A stretch of 64,000 nucleotides of DNA from Paramacrobiotus metropolitanus (lineage: Eukaryota; Tardigrada; Eutardigrada; Parachela; Macrobiotidae). The notes beneath the pieces were generated by a model. It saw nothing but the letters and a program-made list of their open reading frames with translations. It was not told the origin of the DNA and did no database searches. Location: assembly GCF_019649055.1 (NCBI RefSeq), contig NW_026570344.1:1-64000 (forward strand), written 5' to 3'. A program made the translations under genes and the position numbers. Of this stretch, positions 9,678 through 19,815 are shown in pieces. Every line of letters starts with the position of its first letter. The stretch's first letter is position 1.

Positions 9678-10468
9678 ATATTTGCTTCAAGAATTCAACA
9701 TTTCAACAAATATTTGTTAACAGAATCAATGATGTTAACAAATATTAGATAAGATAAGATAAGTCACAGATAAGTCAGTAGATGCAAATTCCAGACGCAA
9801 CAAACGATGTACGATATAAAATGCCGTATTACGCCTCCCAACTGAATCGTATAGCGATGACGAATAAAGAACACGAAGATAAAAAAAAAACTTGAGAAAT
9901 AGTAACTACTTCACTGCACAAAGAGCAATCGCATGGTACACCACGATGAATTGTAAAGCTATTGGACATGGAAATTAATTGTCATCGACAACCAAAACGA
10001 AAACAGGATGATCAAAAGCCTTATCATAACCTAAACAAGCAGTCAGGAAAAGGTCATTCAGATACCGGCCGCGCAAACGGCTGAAACAGCGTTTTTGCTG
10101 TGAAGAGTAGTTATACCATTCAGTTTGCATTGTAAATCAGAAATCTAGAAAAATTTCCCTTGCCAAAACTGCAGAAAATGATTTCAACAAAGCACACAAC
10201 TCTCTAGCAAAGAGCAAACATCTCAGAATCTCCGACTCTGAGGAAACAAGGCCACCCAACAAACCAATGAAAGCCGACAAACGGCCATAAACCAAAATGG
10301 GAGGGATGTGCACCCACAATTAACTGTGATTAAATACATTTAATCATTCGTTGTACTTGTGCGCATATGGAAACTCTGATGCCCATCGCAAAGGGTTTAC
10401 CTGAAATAAAATTACCGTATCAGGGTTTTATCGGGTCTCACATTCGGATTAAATTTTTATAATTGTAG
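9678..10468. other. Presumed 5' region of the minus-strand retroelement and flank
   Basis: Upstream of gag lies an AT-rich block with repeated words: gaattcaacat at about 9655 and 9693, and caacaaatatttg twice between 9675 and 9720. A gataagataagataag microrepeat follows at 9748-9765. These could be part of the element's left repeat. No coding sequence was recognised. Confidence 0.4.
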
Positions 10469-10765
10469 GCACCATCCATTGCGCATCATATTCTCCATGC
10501 TCCAGGATCCCGAGTATGAAGAAGTGTTTGGTCAGTTCAATGTACAGAAATGGAAAATCACTGGTATGTACGAATTTTATAAGTGATGTATGCGTGTGAA
10601 CAAGAAGAAACTAAAGACTATTATAATATCTTATGAAGCTTTTCATCTATTATAGGGCATTTTGATAGCACGAAACTGTCTTCGGAACACTGGGGAAACG
10701 AAGAGTTTATTATTGCTCGTAAGAACGGCACTGTTGGCCAGTCCTTATTCATTACTAAAATTTAA
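10469..10765 (+). CDS. Two terminal exons of an unassigned gene
   Basis: Exon 10469-10563 (acceptor ttataattgtag, donor ctg|gtatgta) encodes HHPLRIIFSMLQDPEYEEVF then GQFNVQKWKIT. Exon 10656-10765 (acceptor tctattatag) continues in phase with GHFDSTKLSSEHWGNEEFII and ends ...SLFITKI then TAA at 10763-10765. The splice sites are good and the joined frame is open over 67 residues, which supports a real 3' end of a gene. Upstream exons were not linked with compatible phase. The candidate exons at 4639-5394 and 5730-5885 are possible parts. If so, the whole DIRS-order element lies in one intron. Protein family unknown. Confidence 0.45.
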
Positions 10766-10909
10766 CGAAAGTACCAGTTTAACAGTTTACAGCATTGTTA
10801 AATCGATACGAAACTGATAACGATCGTATTATGTAGCGTTTAATAATAGTTGGCAATACAATAATTTCATATTTTGTTGAGATCTATGCATTCATGAATC
10901 AAGAAAACT

Positions 10910-11336
10910 GGTTGTCGCAACCAATTAAAAAATCAGCGACGGCCATAACTATAAGTAATCGGTTGCCGCAACCACAAATCAAGTGCATAAGAAACATGGC
11001 ATTTAGCCACTAATAAACATTTTCATCAGCAAAATCAGTTGCCGCAACCAGATTAGTCAAAACACAGTTATGAAAATGACGGTTCAGTACATGTTAAGAA
11101 AAGCAGTTGCCGCTACCACAAATTATTGAATCAAAAAACGGAAGCACATGTTCCCATAAATAGAGGTAAAGTGATCTGTTGATAATCAAAAATTTATGGT
11201 TGCCGCAACCACAAATCGAGTGGAATATCAAAAAACCGTTCAGTGTATAAACAACATTTTAATCAACAAAAATCCGATTGCGACAATCAGATTAGTCGTC
11301 ACAACTACATTTTTCAAAAAGTTGGTTGCCGCAACC
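10910..11336. repeat. Array of GGTTGCCGCAACC palindromes, right copy
   Basis: Seven copies of the 13-bp palindrome or close variants start at 10910, 10961, 11037, 11105, 11198, 11276 and 11324, with 48-93 bp spacing. Flanks are also repeated: cacaaat after several copies, and an agattagtc block after those at 11037 and 11276. This suggests a degenerate longer unit of about 240 bp with several internal palindromes. No repeat-spacer identity of the CRISPR kind exists. Confidence 0.8.
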
Positions 11337-12233
11337 ACAAATTCAAAACACACGAAACACCACGCCCTTTCATTAGATGAAACAGTTATCAGAACCCCAA
11401 ATTGGTTTACAAAACATGCAGAATTGTATTCACACGTATTATAATAGAACAAAGTGGTTTGGCTCTCAATGTCCCGCTCCGATGGGTCTCTGTCCAGGTG
11501 TCCAACTGCTACAAAGGAAATTGGTTTTTTATTACAGTATTATCAGTGTGTAGAACACTTTGGTTCTGCAGTCTTTCAAGGTCGCTATCATTTACTGGGC
11601 TCCGTCACCTTTTCGGCCATTTTCGTTGCCCTCCAAGCGCGCTGCCACATGTCCAAAGATGTCAAGAGTCAGTGATAATAAGCATCATCCGACTGATGTT
11701 TGGTCAAACGCACGAGAACCCCCTCCCCTGAACAATGGAACATACCGCTTTTTATGGATCACAGGCTGTTAACTGTTAATCATGAAACTTTTAAAAGCTT
11801 AAGCTTTTAACTTAAACTTAACCTTTTAACAGAGCTTTGCAAAGCAGAAAAGAGTTCAACGTGAACAAGAGCGACGGAGTTACAGAGGTCGGGTTCTACC
11901 GTGAAGTAGATTCGACTGCGATGCGACGACAATGTTGTTAGAGTATGGCCATTCCAATTCCTTCGTTAACATGTTCCTGCGAGCGTAGTTATAAAGGTTG
12001 TGCACTGTGAACCGTTCGTAAAATATGGTACCAGCTGTACATACATCAAAATTATGAATCTGGTAGAAAACTGAAAAACTTAAACAGCCAACCGTTTTGA
12101 ATCAACCAACCGCATCTTTAAGTGTTACACTATTACTTAGAAATGGATTTGTTTTAAACATCAGTAGTCAGTACGCTGTACGGTAGTAGCGGCTGGACAA
12201 GTACGCACATCTGCTATCATCCTGACTTGTGAG
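11337..12233. other. Noncoding stretch before the recombinase
   Basis: A GC-richer patch at about 11450-11760 contains overlapping short frames without motifs. An AT-rich self-complementary block (ttaaaagcttaagctttt) lies near 11792-11809. No gene supported. Confidence 0.4.
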
Positions 12234-12288
12234 GTACCGCATCCACGGTCTACGATACCGCCGGTGTGGTAGACCGTGGATGCGGTAC
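12234..12288. repeat. Perfect 20-bp stem hairpin
   Basis: Bases 12234-12253 (start gtaccgcatccacggtctac) pair exactly with 12269-12288 around a 15-base loop. It lies about 210 bp upstream of the recombinase exon. It could be a recombination site arm or a transcribed structure. Its function is not known. Confidence 0.9.
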
Positions 12289-12497
12289 ATTGGATGCGGG
12301 ATGGCGTTGAATACTCCAGCCTGTGGCTCCGAAACAGTACAATAAACTACAGTTCAACTGTTCAAGTATAATCAAGTACGAAGTATGGGAAATTGTACGA
12401 ACGTTTATCTACGAACGTTTATGTGGGAACGTTGTATAATTGCATTCGAGATCATACCGGAAAAAATGGGTACAGAAAAGTTTTTTTTCTCTTCTAG

Positions 12498-13177
12498 ACA
12501 GTGCAGTGTTCAGTGTTATGTTTATACGGGCTGGTTTTAAACGTCTGCATCGAAAATCAAGAACACCCCGTGCCGCAGGCGCATTCACAAAGCGTCATCT
12601 CAAACAATTCATCTCTAACCTCCCGTTTTTTGTTTTCAACAAGTTTGATGTCAGCATGTTGCGATGCGCCATTACACTGGCCTTTGCTGGGTTGCTCCGA
12701 TCTGCTGAATTCTGCTCTCCAAGTTGCGTGAAGCCATCCCAGCATACATTGCGCCGGTCGGATGTGACATGTTCATCGAATTTCCTGGCGCTTCGTTTAC
12801 GTTGTACGAAGACCAAGCAGTTTAGTCCAGCGACTGTCGTCATTGGACAATCCGGCAGCACCTACTGTCGTGTCCATGCTTTTCTGGCTTATGACTCCCT
12901 AAGACGAAAACAATTCTCTCAAGACGCACCTCTTTTTTATTTTATGAATGGTACCTGTCTGACGAAACAGCGGCTCACCTTTTTTCTTAAAAAACTCACG
13001 CATCATGTTTTTTCTGCTCATTCTATTCGCATTGGTGCTGCTTCTGCTGCTATCGAAGCCGGATTAAGCACTGAACAAGTGCGTCTTCTTGGTAGATGGT
13101 GCAGTTCTGCTTACACTTTATATTGTCGCACTAGCACTGATCACTTAATTTCTTTGACTAGACAGTTTATGGGTTGA
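12498..13177 (+). CDS. Tyrosine recombinase of the DIRS/Ngaro or Crypton kind
   Basis: The frame continues upstream to 12440, but a strong acceptor (ttttttttctcttctag) ends at 12497, so I take 12498 as an exon start. Domain signs: end of a core-binding region (RAGFKRLHRKSRTPRA), then the catalytic block with first Arg in GLLRSAEF, HxxR in AHSIRIGAASAA, GRW in LLGRWCSSAY and the nucleophile Tyr in YTLYCR. All key residues are present, so the catalytic half looks intact. Stop is at 13175-13177. Sequence style resembles the recombinase of DIRS/Ngaro retrotransposons. It is on the strand opposite the gag-RT genes 2.8 kb away. That argues for a different insertion, an inversion, or a Crypton-like or host-captured gene. 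The N-terminal exon was not found. Confidence 0.75.
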
Positions 13178-13246
13178 TTGTATCTTCTATCACAGCTGGC
13201 CGTTTGTTGGTGTTTTCTCCTGCTTGGTGCCGCGGCTTCGCTTTGG

Positions 13247-13639
13247 GGGGTTTGGTCGCGGACGGTTCACAAGTGGTAGTCCGGCCAGCTTGGTTTCCGG
13301 TGCCAAGTTGGACATTGGGCTACACTTACCACCTCCGCTGGACCAACCTCAATTACGGCAAACTAATGGTCCAGAGATCGCTGAACGTTAATGGCAGTTA
13401 TTGTACAGCAATAACTGTCGTTAACGTGCGATCAGAGGTTTATCGCGTTGCTATGCATAAACTTCGGTGGACGTGGCACAATTACTGTATTTGCATGTCA
13501 TGTTTTGAGAATATTTATGAAGTTTGCCGTCAAAAGCGAAACCCGCCCTCCACTCCCATCTGTGTTTATCATTCTGTTTATCATTTATCATGTATCGCGT
13601 TTATCAATAAAAGGGGTTTGGTCGCGGACGGTTCACAAG
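13247..13639 (+). repeat. 27-bp direct repeat pair downstream of the recombinase
   Basis: The word beginning ggggtttggtcgcggacgg is present identically at 13247-13273 and 13613-13639. The spacer holds an imperfect hairpin at about 13386-13424 (17-bp arms with two mismatches). In Ngaro elements the recombinase gene is followed by split direct repeats in the order B1-A2-B2. This pair could be B1/B2, but the matching A1 was not identified. Confidence 0.7.
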
Positions 13640-13674
13640 CCAGCAGTCTCCTATAACATTAGTACAAGGTCGGG

Positions 13675-14457
13675 GATAACGAGTGCACCCACTCTAATTT
13701 AAATAAATACGACGAGCTATCCTTTGGATTTAACAGTATTGACATGCTATGCGGAAGTCGCACCGCGTCAACCGCACTAGATGACCAAATCTACTCAATC
13801 GGTAGAGTACGTAGGAATATGCTCTGGACTCCGTAAGTGGTATACGAACTACTTCCTTCCGCTAGGTACGAGCGGATGGCTGTGCCTAACAAAAGTTACC
13901 GAAACCGAAACACTCAGGAACTTCCCAAATGTTTAATCACCAAACCGAACGAACTAACAAACAGAACAGAACAGAATTAACAGAATGTGATATGAACTCC
14001 CTTCTAACCTAGAGTCCCTCCGACCTTTCAGCTAGAGACAAGCTCACAGATTTGTTGAAGTTAGAAACTTCAGACTGATTAGTTAAACCAGAATCGTGGA
14101 TGGAATTAGCGATCAAATGCGTTAGATAAGTCATAAGAACAGCAGATCATACGTAACACAACAGACAACACGTACATCATAACGCATACGCGCAATCTAC
14201 CACTGTAGGTACAAAGTGGGCCAAGTCTTAAAACTTTTAAAACCTTTAAAACAATCTACGCATAGCGCGTTAGTATCATAACATACGGTGAAATTGCTGA
14301 AGTATTTGATTGCAAAAATTATTAGCTGCAGCGCCCTGTATCTTATCGGTTATGTTTTCGTTTTATCCTTTTAACAAATTTGTGGTAAACTATCATAGAT
14401 TTATTTATTGGGGTAACGCGACTTTATAAAAAAAGCTGGATGGGTGCACTCGTTATC
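13675..14457. repeat. 17-bp inverted repeat bounding 783 bp
   Basis: gataacgagtgcaccca at 13675-13691 is the exact reverse complement of 14441-14457. The interior is noncoding. No target duplication is evident. It may be a MITE or a terminal repeat of the recombinase-bearing element. Confidence 0.65.
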
Positions 14458-14464
14458 TCCGTCC

Positions 14465-17400
14465 GTCTACTGTTGTGCTCACGTAAACTGTGCATGATAT
14501 ACTTAAAATATAGATATGTGCACTTGTGTATAATATTATAGAGCATTGCCGTTTTACAATAGTACAGACTGAATGAATTGTACAATAAACAATTCAGTTT
14601 GCAACTTTGCACTATTACAGATCGGCAATGTAATAAAGCTATAAACTACTGTATACTTTATACTGGTGCATGAACAAAACGTCATGTTTAAGCGTAATAA
14701 ACAATGACCTTTGTGCTTGCACTACGCACTTTGACCGACGTGCATGGCTCAATCTGCTGGACAGCTCCAGAAATTATTATTTATTTCTCAAAATTTACTA
14801 TCTTTATTGAGTCAAAGGTGAAAGAAGATACAAGAAGTATACCGTGGAAGGTGAGAGACATTTGCTTGCAAGGAACGAAAAACATGGCACACATGGGGCA
14901 TGCCGAAATAACGCGGCAAAGACCTTTTTGCATTTATAAAAGTTATCCCAGGACACCGGCACACCCACAAAAAATAAATACGATTACATGAGTATAAACT
15001 ACAAACAGCTCAAAATACAGTTACCAGATTTTGTTAAAAAGATGCTCGTTTTTGCACGGCCGGCCAACGTTTCTCGCAAAATTGTTTTACCTGCCCGTGC
15101 ATGTTTCAGGTTTGGAATAATCGCTCTGTTAAAGTATACGTATACACGTAACTAGTCACGATCACTCCATGTTTTTCGGTTACGAACGGAACAGTAGTCA
15201 AGCGAGATTTCAGAATGTGAATGCCCGAAAAAAGATTGCTACTCACCAGTCAGCTTGTTTACATCAACTAGCTACTGTTTAGCTTTCAAATTAAAGTTTG
15301 CAATTTGTACTTTGTTTTGGTTAAAGGTATTAAACGTTCGATAAATCGAATACGCAAGCAAAGTGCAAAGGTGAAACTGCAGCAGCTAATGCGGCAGGTA
15401 CCTCGTATGTACCTAGTACCCATGTCGGAGTTGTGTGTCTGTTTGTGCTGTATTTGAAAGTCGACTACCGAGAAATGTTATGCAAGACGCCAACGTTTGG
15501 TCCGCAACAACAAGTCTAAACAACGGCTTTTCCGTGCGCTTATGAAGTATGCTCCACCCCCGGTCGGAACTTCCGCCCAAGTGCACGAGGTTTCAGTACC
15601 GTACTTTCGTCCGATCGATAAATACTACTGCCGCCTATGTTTTAATTCACACGGCCGGCTGATTGCAGCGTGTCATGTCTTCCAATGAGAAACTGCGGTG
15701 CGTATATACGTACAGTATGGTACAGTAATTCTCTGCTCCTACAGTCTGTAATAGCACATGCCCCGTTTAAAGTTCAGCGGAAGTTTAACATGGAGACTGG
15801 AAACTTTTCACCCGACGCCAGCCTACGTTGTGGAAACGTTTTTTAGCTGAGGTACATTGCACATACTTGTTTGTTTTCGACGAACTGTGCAAGAACTGAG
15901 AAATGTGACTGGGAGGTCTAATGACGACACCGGATTATGCAATCATAAGCTGCACTTATCGTAGTTCATACGGTACTCAGTGATATGTTCTGAGAAATTA
16001 AAAGTAATCGACATTCTACAAACGCTGTGACATTCATTCCAAATCCTCTATATACAATACCGCACCTCCATTTTTAAAATGTTACTCACGAAAACACAAG
16101 TGTCACCCCAGTTTTGTCACCAGATCCTTAAAAATGACCTCAAATATTAAATGATATGCAAAACCAGATACTACTTTGTAAATTAACTCATTGATTAATT
16201 ACTGTGGTAAAATACGCGGAAACCAGTTCTGTCATCCTAAACCGGTACTATAGTTCAAGACGATCAAGAGGGTTATTGAATGATGATGATTTCGAACAAA
16301 GACCACTGAAATTGAGCAAATATAATTATCATTTTTATTTGTGCTTTCTTATCGCATCATGCACAGACAAACATTTTTTCTAGGTATATCACTCTTTCTC
16401 GCAGTGTCCTCTGACTGAAGAAACGTGAGTCTCACCAACGGTACGTCAGGAAGCATGTCGTACGCCAGCTGTTAAGCACCACCAACGCGGTACACCCGGC
16501 ATGCTGCGATCGATCGTGGTTGAACGTTGTGCTGTGTGGCACGCTCAGCTGGCCCACTTCGAGCAGTTTCACGATAGCACTGGTAGGACCAGTCTGCAAG
16601 GTTTCAGCTGGTAGTTTCACCCTTCATAGCTCGTGTTTCATCAGCGAACCAATCGTGTATGCTATAGCAACTAGCAAGTACTCCTCACAGTCAAACAAGC
16701 GCGCACAAGCACAAAAACAACTTACTCATTCGCTGGAGTTCGAGAAGCTCACCTGGCGTGTTTTCAACTGGTATCCGCAACCTTGGTTGTTGGTTTCGGT
16801 ATCGTTTGCAATAGTCAAACGTCAAGTGATACTATTGTGGAAATATTTGGCCTTTGTTTCTGCACCGTAATTGCGCTTGCTGCAGAGACAGTCGTTGTGA
16901 ATTTTCTTGCTGGATTTGTAATTGCGGATACGCGGATGATTGAGTGGAATGCCATCATGGAAACCGCCTACCGCAGCGGATGTGACTAGCACCGTCCCGC
17001 TGACCTTTATTATTTCTGGATATAACGCGCACAATCACACTGCCAAGGTAAAAACTGCCGTAAAAAGCAGCCGTTCTTCCTGTTGCACTGAACGCACCCT
17101 GCTAGATTGTAAAAATCTTTCTGCTTCGCTTTTATTTTCTTGGAAATTGTTACGCAACAAAAACGAAAATAGGCACATATCGTGATGATTTATCCCGCCT
17201 AAAATCAATAAAACTAGGGCTCACAGGTTTTCGAAAACGCATTTTAAACAAAATATATGACAACAAGGTTCAGTGTATTTGACCAGCATTTGTTCTTGAA
17301 AAACATGAGCTAACGTGCTGAAGTGCAAACTTTTCCTCGGCTATCCGAAATTTTTTAATTTTCGGGTAAAACATATATTTGAACTGCGCATCTGCCATTT

Positions 17401-19815
17401 AGCTGTATATTTGATTGCGGTTATCTGAGCTATTTTAAGTGCCTTAGTGGGAAATATGAAGAGCTGTAGAGTTGCTTTACCACCCCGGATAAATTAGGTC
17501 ACCTTGTGTGTCTTCAGAAATTTCCGCTCGGTTAGTACTGTGGCGATAGCGCCAACACACAACTTCGGTGTGTTGCACCGAAAATACCCAAAATGTCACA
17601 CGTAGGCAATTTGGCAATCGGCTGATGCTCGTAGCTAAAGCAAAGTGGCTCCTGTCTATGCGGTAGTTATCACTCAGCATTTTTTTGCGAATGTAAGTAT
17701 TTTTTCCGCTACGGATTATGTTGTTGACTTCGCGAGGTATCGGCTAGTGCTACTGTGCGTACATTCACATACGTAGCTTATTACTGACCGGTACAACGTC
17801 GGACGTGTTTAATTTAAATTTCTAAAGCAATTTCTGATCGTCGATTTCAAATAATTTTTACCTTAACTCTAAATGGGTATTCGTGCTAGTATACGTTTCT
17901 TGTTATTCTTAACGTCCTAACAAAGTGGACCTACAGAGCAAGTTGATTTATAAAAATTGATGAAGGCGTGAGTATGGAATTGGATCGTTCTTTTCGTGCT
18001 ATGCGGCGTACGACGCATATAATATTATGTTGGTATTAATTATTACCACTTCGTACCTTTAATAATTTCTCGTTGTGGCTTTGTAAGTACAGTATGTCAT
18101 AAATTACAATATTACGACTGCTCTAAAATTTTGAACACGTAATTACGTGCTCGTGCATATATACAATAGGTGCGAATATTAACGGGCATGTCGCGTACAG
18201 ATGCTGCTTTAATAAAATTAAAAGTCTTCTTTCTGTCTGCTCTATCATACGGTCTTACCATTAGACAATTATCGATCGGATTGCTTAATGCTGGATCATG
18301 TGAGTCTTATTATGGATGCAGCAAGCCGCAATATCAATATCAGTTTGCGCTCCGGAGACCCGTTTTGTACGTCCCATGTTTTTCCCCGTTGACGCCTTGA
18401 CGGATCACGATATCAATTTTGCCGGTTACATAAATTTAATATGTTCGTTCCATTTCCGGCGGTCAGAATGGGTAGACCTAAAAATTTAGCTAAACATTAA
18501 TAATTTCAATAACATTGGTCAGTACTATAGTAACTACTCTGTAGGTGAATAGCGTATAAAGTTGAACTTCGAAGGTAGCGATCGCGAAGTTACACTTACG
18601 TTCAAGCTTGGACCAGATTGTTTTCAAACAGAATGGAACTTCAACCAGTGCCGTCCACGGGACATTTCGTGGCCACCGCACAATTTTACAACAGTTGCCA
18701 ACATTTTCCTCCCAAAAATATAAAACGAAACTAAGAAAATTAAGAAATCTAAGAACTGAACCTAATACAAGAGACTAAAAAACCACCTACAGAGCAGAAA
18801 CCAAAAAAAATTCCAAGTCGAACCCTTGCACAGCATAATATCTGGGCCAGATGGGAGGAAGCACACTACTGTAACAGTGTGAGTGACCAGTGGTCCTCCT
18901 GGTCAGTTTCGCATTAACCTATGGTGTTACCGGCTACTACAGCTACCCTAGGCCTAGATACGCAGTTACCGGAAATTAATTTTTAACATCAAAGGCATCT
19001 GTTCCTTTTCACGTCTTGCTTATTGAGAGGAGAAGACGTGCCCACACCAGGAACTGCTGATTAGTTAACAGAGAGCGGCGCAATGTGGTGCATTCGGTTC
19101 ATCAGAAAAACAGCATGTTCAAACTTGCGTTTAAAGTTTGATTTTGACTACGCACAAGGCAGATCTCAATAATAAGTACTGAGACCTGCCCTGCTACGCA
19201 CTTCAGTATCGGACGAATATAGAAGTTTAACGCAGCAGTGACATGTACAATAGGTGGATATAGCAGGTTGCGGCTTATTATTGTTAGTAGATTCCTGAAG
19301 CCTTTTTATTAATTCTGTACTTGTAGCTATTGTTGTTGGTAATTTCGGTCAATTCGGTGTACTATCCGAACTGGAAAGTTGTACTTCCGATTTCCGAACA
19401 CAACTGGGAAGGAAGCAGCCAGCAGGGTTACATCGCTACAGTGTCGTTATTACCGTGCCTCGCTCAAGAATTATGAAACCAGCTTCAAAAGTACGATATG
19501 TGAGCATCCGAGCTGCAGTTGACCCAGTTGGGATCAATTGTTTTATTGCGACAGTTACAAGGAATTACACACCAGTGCCATATTTTAAACTCTATCAGAG
19601 CGATGGTCCGCACTTGCTACAATACGTTGCAATCAATGTTTTGATTTTAAGCCTTAAGGCTTTAAATTTTGTTTCACTCAAAGAACTGCTTTGTTTCTAA
19701 TTTTACGTATTTTGTAAGCAGTCAAACCGTTCATCATCAGTTTTAAAGCTGGATGTTGGACGTCAGTGTTGGTGTCCCATCTCCTGGCACTTTTTCACTT
19801 TTATCGGATTTGCAG
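14465..19815. other. Long noncoding stretch upstream of the NFAT gene
   Basis: Several 60-116 residue frames occur (for example at 15497-15688 and 16520-16870). They lack motifs and good splice contexts and overlap opposite-strand frames. The NFAT start exon begins with a splice acceptor, so 5' untranslated exons and the promoter are expected somewhere here. GC-richer patches at 15.5, 16.5 and 19.4 kb are candidates. Confidence 0.4.

Noticed and set aside
10910-11336. CRISPR-like array
   Set aside because: Repeats are 13-bp palindromes with uneven spacing and repeated, not unique, spacers, in a eukaryotic context.
16520-17185. Overlapping frames suggesting a membrane protein
   Set aside because: Short, discontinuous and without splice-compatible partners; not supported as a gene.
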